64,000 nucleotides of DNA from Azadirachta indica (Eukaryota; Streptophyta; Magnoliopsida; Sapindales; Meliaceae): NCBI GenBank assembly GCA_022749755.1, contig CM040445.1, positions 5,477,182-5,541,181 of the forward strand, written 5' to 3'. The position numbers were made by a program, and so were the translations under genes. Below are positions 26,601-41,600 of this stretch, piece by piece. Positions within the stretch are counted from its first letter, which is position 1; each line of letters starts with the position of its first letter. The notes beneath the pieces are model-generated. The model did not search any database, had not been told where the DNA came from, and worked only from the letters and a program-made list of their open reading frames with translations.

Positions 26601-29600
26601 TGTTCTATTTAGTTCTTTTTCTTTGGATAATGATTGACACAGTGTCTGCAAATGCTTGTTTCCTACCACCAAAAAAAAAAAAAAAAAAAAAGAGTACCCT
26701 TGTTGATAGAAATGAGCATATAGAAGTCTTCTAATTTTTATTTAGAGATCATTGCTTGGAATTTTGGATTTGGCTGGGAAGAGTTATGAAGATTGGAAAA
26801 TTGTTAAATACAAAGTTATGTATCTGTTCATAACTGTGGCAATAAAAGCACATAAAAGAATTTTGAATGTTTACTTAAGGATTGCATTAGAAATTGAAAA
26901 ATCATGACTTTCTCTTGTTGCACGCATTAACATGGTTGCAAAAATTCACATTATACCAGGATTTCTTGCGTGAGGAACCATGAATCATTTTCGTAACTAT
27001 TCAATGATACACAATTTTTGTATATCATAATTAAATCATATGACATTTTTTTAGGATAAATTTCATTGACCTCCCAAGGTTAAGCTAAAACACAGGCTGG
27101 CCTCACTGGTTTCAAGATGCATTAAAAGTTTTCCTTGAAATTTTTAAATCATCATATCCTCCCTAAAATTTATCAGCAACTTCCAGTTTCATAATAGTTG
27201 GAAAAAACCTCCTTGGCATGGGATGTTTATGATCAAAAACTAAATCTGTGGAGCCTGCCTGTATTACAGCTAAACATCAAAGGAGGTTTGAAATTTTGCC
27301 ATTGTTGTAATTTTAGGTTGTGAGAGAAAATAGTTAATAGCAATTGGCTCGCTTCTTGCAATTTAGACATGTAATAAATAGTGCATTTTTCACTCATAGA
27401 TAGTGGCCTCAATTAGTGACTGATTTTGCTGACGGCTTTTTAAATGGTAACCAGATGACAATTGATGGAGTTAGGCGCACTGCTCAGGAACAAGTAAACA
27501 GGGCTCTTAAGGATCATGCGAGGTGGTTTTAATTTGATTTCATGTTGGTGAATGTCGATATGTTATTTGATTTATGATTGAATCATCAAGTTGACATCTA
27601 AAATTCAATTGATGCTGTGTTTGTACATGGTCCATACAGATTAGTATTTGAAGTTTACATGATTTCCCACTCCCTTTCGTTTCTTATAATTTGTTTGAGA
27701 ATGTAAAGGGATTGTTTGCTTAAATATTCAGTAGAGTTGCCATTTGGATATGGGCATTTGGATATGGGTTTGTTGATGCCTTAATAATGTTATGATTTAA
27801 AATGTGAAGACTAAAAAGAATACTAGTTTCCTGTTAATTCAGGAAGGTTACTGGTGGACATTGTTCAACTAAAGTTCTCTTGCTGCTTATTTTACTTTCT
27901 TATGTATCCTATTGATTAGTTATTTGTTTTGTTGTCCTACTGTTTTGATGCCACCTAGTGGATATAATTTGTTTAACCATGGTAGTTACAAGCAAATGAT
28001 CAAACAAATCAGATGTAGATTATGTTAGTCATAACCATTAGTTTGCTGATAGGTTTCTGCTGGACTTGGACATTGCTGCTCCCAAGATTACAATTCCAAC
28101 GGAGTTTCGTCCAGATGACACCCATTCAACAAAACTTATGCTGGACTTGGGAAATTTGCTTATTCGTTCACAGGTTAATGCCCAAATTTGGTCTTAATTC
28201 TCTTATTCCATATGCATATCAGCATCTTTAATATGGAGCATATCAAATGTGTGCAGGATGACTATGAACGAAAATCATCTAAGGAGCTTGATATGTATTT
28301 GCAATTTGATTTGGTGTTGAGTGATGTTTCTGCTTTTTTGGTTGATGGTGAATATCATTGGAGCCAAACCTCCATGAACAAATCTTCTGGTTCTGCCCAC
28401 AGGAGTGATGCTAGTTTTTTACCTGTTATTGACAGGTGTGGGGTTATCTTAAAGCTTCAACAGGTAGCATTGTCTTCATTGTACCTTATATCTTATATGT
28501 TCTTCTTGCGGATCATGTTCTATTTACATCTTGAGTTCCTAAGTCAAGGTGTTATTTCATGTGGATAATGTTATTTGTATTACATACAGATCCGGTTAGA
28601 GAACCCATCTTACCCTTCCACGAGACTTGCTCTACGACTGCCATCCCTAGGGTTTCACTTTTCCCCGGCTCGGTATCACCGGTTGATGCAAATATCAAAA
28701 ATATTTCAGGAGGAGGACAGTGAGAACTCAGATCTCCTTCGCCCTTGGGACCATGCTGATTTTGAGGGGTGGTTGTCCCTACTCACCTGGAAGGTTGTTC
28801 TATCTTACTTTCTTATTTATCCATGTCCTTTTCTGTACATTATGGCAATTTCCTTAACATTGCTAATTACTCATTTTATCCCTGTGTTTTGTGTTAGGGT
28901 GTGGGCAATAGGGAAGCTGTGTGGCAGCGACGATACTTTTGCTTAGTTGGGCCTTTTCTTTATGTGCTAGAAAGCCCTGGTGCCAAAACTTATAAACAAT
29001 ATTTCAGGTTCAGACATCAACTTTTCCAAATTAATTTTTATTTAGCATTATGGTTCAAGAAACAAGAAAACTTCAAAGTATCTGAGAATATTGTGACTAA
29101 ATGAATATACATGGTTAGTGAAGTTTTTAGCTGGAGTACATTTGCATTGTCGGCAAAATAATTTCTTTTCCTTCTATTTTTTTCTGGGTGTGAATGTGAC
29201 ATCATACTAGGTCCTTTTGCTAGTTGTTTGATTGGTCTTCAGTAGCGGATCCAGTAAGAAGCGTCATGTTGCTTATGTGTCACTTTTTCGGCTCTAAAAA
29301 ATTCTTTTGAGTAGAAAGAGTAAAGCTTTTCAAAGGAACACTGTAATGTTGAAACTAGAGAAAGAAAAAAATGTGAGAGGATGAAAGCAATCAACTTATG
29401 TGATAAGAAGAGGAAGTGTCATGTTGCTTATGCATCACTTTTTGGGTTCTAGAAATTCTTTTGAGTAGAAAAATTAAAGCTTTTCCAAAGGAAAACTATA
29501 ATGTTGAAACTAGAGAAAGGAAAAAACTGTGAGAGGACGAAAGCAATGAACTTATGTGATTAGAAGAGTATATAAAGGATATGCATGTGCTTAATTTTTC

Positions 29601-32600
29601 ATTTAAATAATTTCTCTGAGTTGCCGCCACTCTTTTTAATTTAGGAAAACTGAAAGGTAATTGGTGATGAATTTTTAGCTGTTGTAACTATTGATTAAAT
29701 TTTATAGTTGTCTTTACTTTGAACTTTGAGGTGTAGGCCTATGGTTCATTCTTCTGTGGTTTTCTTCTGATCTTTCTTAATATTAATTAAATTGTCTTGT
29801 TTCTCATGTAAAAAGAGGAAATTATCCAAATATCAATTCCTTTTTTGATGTTATATTAAGTTGGGTGCATCATATCTAGATCCATCCTTGGTTTGTTTGA
29901 ATAAATAAAATTTGTAATCTTTCCTTCTTCAATAAAATTTTATTTGTTTCTCATAATTCTTTTATCCATAATTTTCATGTTATTTGTTATGTAAACTTCT
30001 TGGTTGCTACTGCAGCTTACGTGGGAAACAAGTATATCAGGTTCCATCAAAGTTGGTTGGTGATGTGGACTATGTATTAGCTGTTTGTGATGCTGCCCGA
30101 TCCAATAGCAAGGTTTAAATATCACTTTCTCTCTGGTTTGAAGATGTGAGGATTTGTTCAGATTTTCATTCATTTTTTATTAGGTCTACTAAATATAGCT
30201 ATGTTTGTGTGATTACTTGTAATTAGGTTGTGGAAGATGTAAATGCACTTATATTACGGTGTGATTCTGATGATTCGGGAAAAACTTGGAAAAGCCGATT
30301 GCAAGGGGCTATATATAGTGCTTCGGTATATTCTTTATGAAGCTTAATTTTGATTTATGATTTTAATAATTTCCTAATGTCATAGTTTGTGCAGTATGTC
30401 AAATGCAGTGAATTAGGTAGACCTGAAATATGTTCTCATATGGGTTTCTAATGTTCTTAACTTAAAGGATTGATTTCTTTTTTTGCAAAGTAATGATGAA
30501 ATGCTCTTTACACATTACCATCTTAACACATTATGAGCATTTATGCAGAAGAAAACCACCCAATTTAATCAAGTGCTTTGAATCATTCTTGGCTCTTCAC
30601 CTGTATGGCTACCATCTTCAAGTTGTAAGGATCATATGTGGAATTTTGAAGGCTGGACAACTTGCAGTGTTTCCTAATGAGTGCCAATTGATTTCACAAT
30701 GGATGATTAGCAATTTCATCTTTATTTTTTTTCCCTCCTTTATTTTACAGAAGAGTTAGGGATTGACTGCAGAACAAGGGAAAGAAAAGCAAGTAGTGAG
30801 AAACAAGTCTTTGAAGGTTTTTGCTTTAAACGTAGTGCATAGTGAAGGTGCTAGTGTCTTAAATACTTTTGAAGCTGAATAGATATGTGATTTGCCTGCT
30901 TGTGACTTGTTAAAATTTGCATCCTACATTTTGTCCAATATTATCAATGTCCTGTGTTGGATATTCTACCTCTGGGATGATAGTGGTGTGTGGGAGTGCA
31001 TCTGTATTTTTGTGTTCTGAGTTTGATGCACTGTACAAGTAGGATCACTGTTGGAAAAGCTTGTTTTTTATTTGATCTAAGTAACTATTCAAACAGCACT
31101 AAACTGTAAAAGAATTCTCATGCATAGACATCCAAACAGGGTTCTGCTCCAATCACTAGTCTATCAGAAACTTCATCGGATCCCGAGGACTCAGAAACAG
31201 AGATTAGTGAGACCCAGGATGCACTTGAGATCTCAAGGATGGAGAGAGTGTTTATAACTGGCGCTCTTGATGAACTGAAGATCTGCTTCAATTATAGTCA
31301 TCAGGTACTAGGACTATCTTTATGTCCTGGAGTTTCCTTCCAGTGAAACTTTCTAAGAAATCTGACATGTGTTACTTTTTACTAGCATGGTCAAAGTTTC
31401 ATGAAGGTTCTACTCGCAGAAGAGACTCGACTATTTGAATTTCGAGCCATAGGTGGCCAGGTGAGTTCAATAATGAACTATACATATGTTTTGGGATATT
31501 TTTTTTTGTTTTTCTTGTTCAAAGATATACATGCTTGAAACAGGTTCAACTTTCAATGAAAGCAAATGATATGTATATTGGCACTGTTTTGAAATCATTG
31601 GAGATTGAAGATTTAGTTGGCACCCATGGAGTATCTCGGCCTTGTTACCTGGCAAGATCATTTATCAGCAGTTCGGACAAGATACAGAATTTTGACAATA
31701 ATGATCTAATTCCAAGCGAAGGAGATGATAAATTTTATGAAGCACCAGAAAATTTGGTTGACTCTGCTGAGTATACAATGCAGTCACCACAGACCACGTC
31801 CGAGCACCTAAGTTCTCACAGTTTGCTCCTATCTGAAAATTTATCATTCAAGACACCCAGTTTTAGTCGTATTGCTGGCTTACTCCCTGATGATGCCATT
31901 GGGAGTGGGATGGAGGACACTCAACTGACTGAAACATTGGATAGTTTTGTAAAAGCTCAAATAGTTATATATGACCAGAACTGTGCTCTGTATAACAATG
32001 TTGATAAGACGGTAGGTATCTTTGTGTTTGAATTTATGCTTTTAACTTATTTTTGTTGTTACATGACAAGTAATCATGTAAATAATTGTTTCAGGTGATG
32101 GTGACCCTGGCTACATTGTCATTTTTCTGTCGTCGACCTACAATTCTTGCTATTATGGAATTTGTTAATGCTATCAATATTGAAGGTGAAAGCTGTGAAT
32201 CTTTCAGTGATAATTCTTCGGCAGCTATTGAGAATTTTTCTAGAGGTGCGGCTGAAGAACAACATTTGACTGCTATTGAGGAGCCTGTTGTTAAAGGTCT
32301 ACTTGGAAAGGGGAAATCTCGAGTTATTTTCAATTTAAGATTGAATATGGCCCGTGCTCAAATTGTGCTGATGAATGAAGATGAAACTAGGCTTGCTACA
32401 TTGTCACAGGATAATCTGCTTAGTGATATTAAGGTTAGTTAGGGCATATATCTTGTTACTTTTTTTCTCCTTTCTCTTCCATCTGTCAAGAAGTTGGGCT
32501 CTTTCTAAATACAAAGTCTATTTTATTAATGCTCATCAATTTTCTTTTGTCTTAAAAGGTGTTTCCTTCCTCTTTTGGTATAAAGGCGTCCCTGGGAAAT

Positions 32601-35600
32601 TTAAGAATAAGTGATGACAGCCTCCCTGACAGCCATATGTATTTCTGGGTCTGTGATATGAGAAATCCAGGGGGCACTTCATTTGTTGAGGTACTTAAAT
32701 TTTGGTTGTCTTTTCTTTTAAAACATCTCATTTAGCTATATTGTATTTGATTTTAAATAGTGGTAAGCTATAACTGTCTGTTCAGTTTGCACTATTGTGG
32801 TAAATTTTATGAACAGTTACTTCTGGTTGTGCAGCTTGTTTTTACTTCATTCAGTGTTGAGGATGAAGACTATAAAGGTTATGAGTATTGCCTTTTTGGG
32901 CAGCTTTCAGAAGTACGTGTTGTTTATTTGAATCGCTTTGTCCAGGAGGTAAAATGACTGTAAAGAATTCATCTACCTTATACTTGGTCTGTTTCTTGTA
33001 GGTCTGATTTCAAAATCTCATATGCTATCGATATGTAGGTTGTTACTTACTTTATGGGCCTTGTTCCCAATAGTTCAAAGGGTGTTATCAAGTTAAAAGA
33101 TCAAGTAACAAATTCTGAGAAATGGTTTACGACCAGTGAAATTGAAGGATCACCTGCTGTAAAGTTTGATCTGTCATTTCGGAAACCAATAATTTTAATG
33201 CCTCGGAGAACTGACAGTCCTGAGTATGTTTATCATTGCACATAGCTTATTTTCATAATTTATTTCTCAACATTATGATATATCGTCTAATTCTTTGAAA
33301 TTTCTATGGCAGTTACTTGAAGCTTGATGTCGTGCATATAACTGTCCAGAATACCTTTCAGTGGTTATCTGGCAGTAAAAGTGAGCTGAATGCTATTCAT
33401 TTGGATATATTGACTATTCTGGTGAGAATCATTGCTAGGTTGTCTGCTGTAGCTTCATTGGGATGGTGGATTCAAGATTATGCAGCAAATGCTTTCCTTG
33501 TATAATTATCAGGACATAGTGAACAATTACGTGCTTGTTTTAATTGGAACTGTTGGTGGAGTGAGCTTTTGTGACTGTTTTTTCCTATGGTTAATTTTCT
33601 CGACTTTTTTTTTGTTTCATCTTCTTCACTGCAATCCGTCCTAACTTCTTTTTTTGTATTTAGATTGAGGATATCAATTTAAATGTCGGTACTGGATCAG
33701 AACTAGGTGAGAGCATAATTCAGGATGTGAAGGGGGTTTCTGTTGTTCTTTGGAGGTCACTCAGAGACCTGTTCCATCAGATTCCAAGTATAGAAGTTGC
33801 AATCAAGGTAATGCATTGCTTGTCATCTAGAGCTTAAGTCTCAAGCAATGGCATGATGGTGCAAATTTTTTGTAACTTGTGATTTCAGATAGAGGAACTG
33901 AAAGCATCACTGTCGAACCGGGAATACCAGATAATAATGGAATGTGCGCAGTCTAATTTTTCTGAGACTCCACGAATGTCGCCCTTATTGACTAATGACA
34001 TTGAGACATCCTCAGAAGATGTTATAGAATCTGTCATTCCTCAAATTCCAGTTCGTGTTGAATCTCAAGCCCTAGATAGGGAAATCTGGATTGTGACTGA
34101 AGTTTCACTGGTCATTAATCTAGTTGAATTGTGCTTACATGCTGGAGTAACTGGAGATGCTTCTTTGGCCTCTGTGAAGGTACATTATTTACTTACATTT
34201 GTATACTCTTTGGATGAGTTATTCTTTCTATATCTCGATTCAGTGCAATGTAATTTATAATAACAACTTGTTAGCTTGATCCTTGGATGTTTGAATTCTA
34301 TGTGGACATTTGTTTCTTCTTTTTGCATATGTGTCGTGTGTTTGTAGAGAGACAGAGAAAGCAACATCTAATTTTTAGCCAGTTAAGTTTAGAAATAAAA
34401 GAAAGTATGCTGTGGGATGTATTATTGAACATGGAGCCCACTTATCTTCAACAGTATTTTGAATATTGTATCAATACTTCAGCTTCTAGATTGTTCAACC
34501 AGGAGTATTATTGCATGGTCGTCTTGTAGTTGATTTGTCATGTAGAATAAAGCTTTAATGTTTAACCTTTTTACCGGACTCCCATACAGGTTAGTGGTGT
34601 GTGGCTTCTCTACAAGTCCAATACGTTGGGTGAAGGTTTTCTGTCCGCCACACTTAAGGATTTCAGTGTTACAGATAACCGTGAGGGGACTGAAGAAGAA
34701 TTTAGGTTAGCAATAGGAAAGCCTGAAAGCGTTCGTTATGGTCCTCCACAGCTAGTGACTGAGGATGAGAACCAGAGCATGTTTGATAGAAATGTTACAG
34801 AAGAGAATGATTTTAAGCTAGTTACTACGATGCTTATTCTTGATGCCAAATTTGGACGAAACTCGTCTCTTATTTCTTTATGTCTCCAAAGGCCACAACT
34901 ATTGGTGGCACTTGATTTCCTGCTGGCTGTTGTTGAGTTCTTTGTTCCAACGGTTGGCAGCTTGCTGTCAAATGATGAGGATAAGAGCTCTGTGCATATA
35001 GTTGATGCAATCATTTTGGATCAGTCAATTTACTGTCAACCTTCTGTTGAACTCTCACTCTCTCCTGAGAGACCCCTAATTGCTGATGATGAGCGATTTG
35101 ATCATTTTATTTATGATGGTAAAGGTGGAATATTGTACCTAAAAGATAGGCAAGGATTTATTCTCTCTCAACCTAGTGTGGAGGCTATAATCCATGTTGG
35201 AAGTGGCAAAAAATTGCAATTCAAAAATGTTGTCATCAAGGTATCATTTTTAGATAGATTTTATGTTGGTCATCATTGCTATATTGGAAATCATATTTGT
35301 GCTGAGAGCATTGACTAATTTCATAGCTGTCTTTTGGAACAGAATGGGCTATACTTGGATTCTTGTGTTTTGCTAGGAGCCAACAGTAGCTATTCTGCTT
35401 CAATGGTTGATGGGGTCTACCTGGAGGCAGGGGATGAAGATCCTCGTATGGATGGTTCAAGAGAAAGTTTGAATGATTTACCAGCTCAAAACACTGCAGG
35501 AGACAGATCTGTGGAGTTAATCATTGAGTTGCAGGTCAAGCATTTGTTTTGCGCTTTCTCTCTAATTTCCCTCACACACTGTCACAAATTCCCTTATTTG

Positions 35601-38600
35601 GATAGGTCCATGAAGCTCATTGCGATTTACTAGTCACTGAAGTATGCCAATGTTTAACAACCAAACATTGACATTGTTGTCCAATTCCTACACGGATAAA
35701 AGGCCAATAGAAATGAACTGAGAACCACGTGGTTGTGTTGAAATTCTTCTGTGCACATGTTTCAATAATTGCTAAAACTGCAGTGTCATTATATGATTAT
35801 GTGTATCTCATTCATGTTAGTATGTGTTTATACTTCCCACCAAAATAAGTTTCATGTGGTGTATATGAGGGTATTTCCCAAAACTATATTTTCATCACTG
35901 GTGGGGTTTTCTTTTTTTTCCCCCTTAGCAGAAGAAACTGATAAATATATTGATCTTAAGGAGAAAGTAGGAATAAAAGTCAACCATTTGTCGACAATGA
36001 AAAGCAAAAGATCAAAATTAGGGGAAGGAAAATAATCTATATAAATCCTATCCAACCATCCTATGAGATCCATCCTTTCCTAACCAAAAGTCTATACAAG
36101 ATTAACCCAAAACCCCTTCCCAATAAGATCTATGAAGAAAAAAATACAATATTTTGAGGTAATCGCTAGTTGAGGTTCAACACTGCCTTTATTTTTATTA
36201 CGTGAATGAAAGTTTCATTCAATATATGCCTGAATTTTCCATCAGTAAAATATTTTTTATTTTGTAGTTTTAGCTATGTATACTGTAACTTTGAGTTATA
36301 ATTTATATTGATTCTTATTGAATTGTTTTGGCATGGACATGCAATTAATTGGTAGGAATGATTCTCTGCTATGCATTACAATTAGGCTCCAGACATTGTT
36401 GATGGCCTTTCTCAATATCATGCCACATCAGATGCAATAAAAAGCAGCACCAACTTGTTTATATATATTTGGCAGAGTAACCAAATAATACCCTAATTTT
36501 AGGTGTTCTTAAAGGTTAAATGATAGGCGACTGTGGATCTAAATTAATTATTGAAGGTGGCACATTCATCGGTGTGTATAGTTCATTTCCTTTTGCCATT
36601 GGCTTATGGTTAAGGCATTTTGTTTCACTAACGAGTAACCCAAGCCTAATCAATTGTAAGAAAAATCACACAAAACCTTTTCAGTTACTTGTAGGCAGAG
36701 TTTGGAGTTGTCCTTGTACTCCCTAATCTGTCCTACGTTTCCAAACTTTTTACATGAATCAAATAATTTTTTTAAGGAAACTGTTTTCTGGCGTCCTTCT
36801 ACTGCAATGTCTGCACTTCTTTTCTTATATGGTTCATTAAGGGGTGTAAAGATTTCCTAGAGTATTATATCTTAAGGTTAGTGTTTGCGATTGTATTATC
36901 CTTGTTTTATCCCTACTCGTGTCTCAATTCATTTCTACATGAAGATTTTGACTTCTAAGCATGGTCCCTCGATATTGACAATACTTTTAGAAATTTATAG
37001 TTCATCAATAAGATTGTATGTATTTTCTTGTGGTTCCCTTGTAATTGATATGGCTCTTTCCAGGCTATTGGCCCGGAGTTGACTTTTTACAATACATCCA
37101 AAGATGTGAGAGAATCGCCAATGCTTTCCAACAAACTTTTGCATGCACAATTGGATGCCTTTAGCAGGTTAAATTTACTTCAACTACTATTTATTCCATT
37201 GTCACTAGGTTAACTATTAGATGATATTTTGAATTACTTAAATTTCAACTGAATTGCATGGGTGCTAAATATATTTGCTATTCATCGCTATCACAATGGT
37301 TGTCGCTGTTTTCATTTTCATAATACTATGCCCCACTAGATTCATTCCCAAATTTTGATACCAAATCTACTTTCACATTTTTTTTTTTGTAACTTATTTT
37401 CTCAAAACCAAATTTGGGAAGCAATACCAAATCTTTCGTAGCTATAAGACTCACATAAAAGCTCTAGGATTTTATTAGCTACCAAGAAAAATTTCCTTTG
37501 GGACTACAAATCCTTATTTTGCTAGACAAACCTATGTCTGAATATTATGTAACATTACTGAACTAATTTTCTGATTTATTATCTATAGTTATATTTGTGC
37601 TACTGGTGAAGATGTAGGATATTTCTTAGTCCTGCCAACTACATATACTCTTCTGAACTGAGATGCACTAGCTTGTTTCCTTGTAGTAATAACTCATTTA
37701 GTAGATTTTGATATTGAAATCAATCTTACTTCATAATCTGTGATTTCAACTCTCTTTTGCTTCTCTTTTCACTCGTTTGTTAATTTCATCACAATTCTGA
37801 AATACTCAGGAAAATTTTCCTTTGGCTGGCTGGATTGACTAGATGAAATTTAGTAACAATTTCATGATCCATGTTGTTCATAGGAGCTATATATGCAACC
37901 TGACATGCTTGGTTAATTTTGGAAAATCAGGATATAATGAAGACAATTCTGACAGTCTGACAAAGTTTTGTTGAATTCCGGCCTAACTTTTAGAAAGTAA
38001 TGCTAGTCAAGAGCATTGTGTTTTGTTGAAACAGATGTTTTTTTTTAAAATTTTACAGCTTTATCAGGAGAATTTCTTGAGAAAAGCTATTTTATATATT
38101 TTCATGTCATCATTGTCAATTTTTGCTTGTAATTTTCATGTTTTGAATTGTATGACTCTTGCTTTTTTGATGTAAAGTAGATTATGTAAAATGAAGTGAT
38201 TTGAAAATGACATTTGTGTTTATGTTGCTACCAGACTTGTTCTGAGAGGTGATACCCGTGAAATGACAGCAAATGTACTTGGTTTGTCAATGGAGAGTAA
38301 TGGAATCAGAATTTTGGAACCTTTTGACACCTCCATGACATATTCAAATGCATCTGGGAAGACCAATATACATATCTCTGTTTCAGATATATTCATGAAC
38401 TTTTCATTCAGCATTTTGAGACTCTTTTTAGCGGTTGAAGAGGACATTTTGGCCTTCCTGAGAATGACATCAAAGAAGATGACAGTCGTCTGTTCTCAGT
38501 TTGACAAAGTTGGGACTATTAGAAGTGTGTTAAGATTTTACTTGGCTTTTCCCTCTTTTTGATTATATGTTGGATTGATATGATCTTATGTAGTGGTTTT

Positions 38601-41600
38601 TTGACTAAATATGCTGTTGTGCTTTGTAGATTCCTTTAATGACCAAGTATATGCTTTTTGGAAACCCCGTGCACCACCTGGTTTTGCAGTTCTTGGTGAC
38701 TATTTGACTCCATTGTCAGTGAAAACTCTTAGCAATCTCTTCTTTTGAGATTTGTTCTGAATGGTTCTTTGTGTTGAATATTGGCATTGATTGTCTTGTT
38801 ATGACAGGGACAAGCCACCTACAAAAGGAGTTCTTGCTGTGAATACCAACTTTGCAAGAGTCAAAAGACCCATATCTTTTAAACGAATTTTGCCACCTTT
38901 AGCTTCTGGGAATATCTCTAATGAAGATGTATTGAATTATGATTCACGACCAGATAGCATCTCCAGTGAAGGAGACAATTATTGTTCTGTTTGGTTCCCT
39001 GAAGCACCCAAAGGTTATGTCGCATTGGGCTGTGTTGTCTCCTCAGGAAGAACACCACCATCACTATCTTCTGCTTACTGCATCTCTGCTTCTTTAGTAT
39101 CTCCTTGTTCCTTGAGGGATTGCATTACCATCAGCTCTACTGACCTGTATGTGTGGAAATTTCCCTTTATATGTCAACTACTGTGAGCAAATTATGAAGG
39201 TTTCAGATGATGTTTAAAATTTATATTTTGTTTGTTTTATGTATGTATTTATATTTATTGTTTAAAGCATCTACCTAACCATGATAGTTAAGTTGCTTCA
39301 TAGCAATAGCAATTTTTGCACATACAGCAACTTGATCAATCAGATTTTGTGTTTAAGATGATTTTTTTAAGCGTCATCCTAGTATGACTATTTTCAGTAA
39401 AATCCTACTTATATTGTGCAGCTCAGGAAGGTTTCTGGTGATTGTTAGAATTTTGGTTTGTTTTAGTGTCTTATCCCTGGAAAATATTGAATATTGCATA
39501 ATAACGGTTGTTTGCATGAGCACTTGATTGTAGTTTCTTGGTGGTTATAGTTATCTGAATCAGTTGTTTCTAGAAAATATGTGTTTGAGTCATTTTATTT
39601 ACTAACTGTGCAGATGTCCGTCAAATTTGGTATTTTGGCGTGTGGATAATTCTGTTGGAACTTTCTTGCCAGCAGATCCTGTGACTTTCAGCATATCAGG
39701 TAGGGCATATGAATTGCGTCATATAATCTTTGGTTTTTCAGAAGCCTCCCCAAAAGCATCTGAGCATTCCCATGTCCGAGCTTCTAACAACACAAGGCAG
39801 TTGGAAAGATCAGCAGTTGTAAACTCCGGTAGGCGCTTTGAAGCTGTAGCTAGTTTTCAATTGATATGGTGGAATAGGGGTTCAAGTTCAAAGAAGAAAG
39901 TATCCATATGGCGTCCAATAGTTCCTGAGGGTATGGTATATTTTGGTGATGTTGCTGTTAGAGGGTAAGTAATGCTTAGTACTCATACAGATTCATACTT
40001 ATGTAGTAATAAGTTGGGAATTGACATCTTGTGATTACTGGACGTTAGGTATGAACCACCAAATACTTGCATTGTTCTTCATGACACTGGAGATGAAGAG
40101 GTTTTCAAAGTCCCTCTGGATTTCCAACTTGTTGCACAAATCAAGAAGCAAAGGGGGATGGAGAATATTTCTTTTTGGCTTCCTCAAGCTCCACCAGGTT
40201 TTGTTTCATTAGGTTGCATTGCATGCAAGGGTGCACCAAAACAATATGAGTTCAGTAGGTTAAGATGTATTCGCGGTGATATGGTCACTGGGGATCAGTT
40301 TTTGGAAGAGAGTGTATTGGATACTTATGATGCCAAGCTTAAAGCAGAACCTTTTAGCATATGGGCTGTTGGTAATGAGTTGGGGACTTTTATTGTCCGC
40401 AGTGGTTCCAAAAGACCTCCAAAAAGGTTTGCCTTAAAATTGGCAGATCCAAATTTTCCAAGTAGTTCAGATGATACTGTCATTGACGCAGAAATTAGAA
40501 CTTTTTCTGCAGCACTTTTTGACGACTATGGTGGCCTGGTAAGAATTCTTATCATGAGTTGCATCTTTTAGAGGAATTGGCAAGATGTTTAAACTACCTT
40601 TTGCTCTTTGAGTTGTCTATTCTATACTTCAACAATGAGTTTTATAGCTGTGAATAAATAGATGACAAATATACCAAGCATGATTTCTTGCAAAAGCAGT
40701 CTTGAAGTTTTCTGAGGCCCGTTTTGTAGTTTCTATAATTTTTCATAACGTCTAAATGGAGGTATTTGACCATTATCTTTCTTCTTTATTCCCTTTCGAC
40801 ATGTGTTCCTCATGGAAGCTTTTAGCTCTTATCTTTGAGCCTTATGTTGGCTATTAAAAAGATTGCAAGAGTCTGCTTAACAAGCGGCTATGAAAGAGTT
40901 TGCTTCTTCTTGCAGTTGCAGACATTTTTGATTATTTACCTCAGAATTTTTTTAACATTTAGTTCTAGTTTCTTGCATGGCATGAAATGATGTAAAGATG
41001 GTAACAATTTTTGTTGTTCTAGGGGTTTTCTTCCTTTCTTCGCTGTGTCATGTTTAGATAGTAAACAGTGTACAGAGATTAATTTAGTAGTTTTTGGGGA
41101 GATTTCAGGTTGTGGACCTCTATTGTAATACTTTTTCTCTTTATTTCTTCAATGTCTTTACCTTTTTTTTGGCTTCGGGAAAAAAAATTCAGGATTAATG
41201 CAAAGTCCTGTATATTTCATGTCATTGCATTTAATACCTAGTGTATTCATTCCCTTGTTATTTTGTTTATTTATTTATTTGGCAGATGGTTCCTTTGTTT
41301 AACATATCACTGAGCGGAATAGGGTTTAGCTTGCATGGGCGAACTGACTACTTGAATTCCACGGTCAGCTTCTCTTTAGCTGCAAGATCATACAATGATA
41401 AGTATGAATCTTGGGAGCCTCTTGTTGAGCCAGTAGATGGATTTTTAAGGTAATTTATGGCACCATGTGTCAAACTCAATGTAAATAGAGAAAGGTAGTC
41501 CAATTCCCTATATTTGCATGCTAACCCACAGGAATCAATAAACTTGAAATTCACTTTTATGGTGATCATCTGCACTAGTTTTGTTAAAAACCTTCTGTAG

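Noticed and set aside
32041..32098. ORF tail past 32011 as extra VPS13 coding sequence
   Set aside because: This is intron 24 read-through. The GTAGGT donor at 32012 and the TTTCAG acceptor at 32094 restore the conserved frame.
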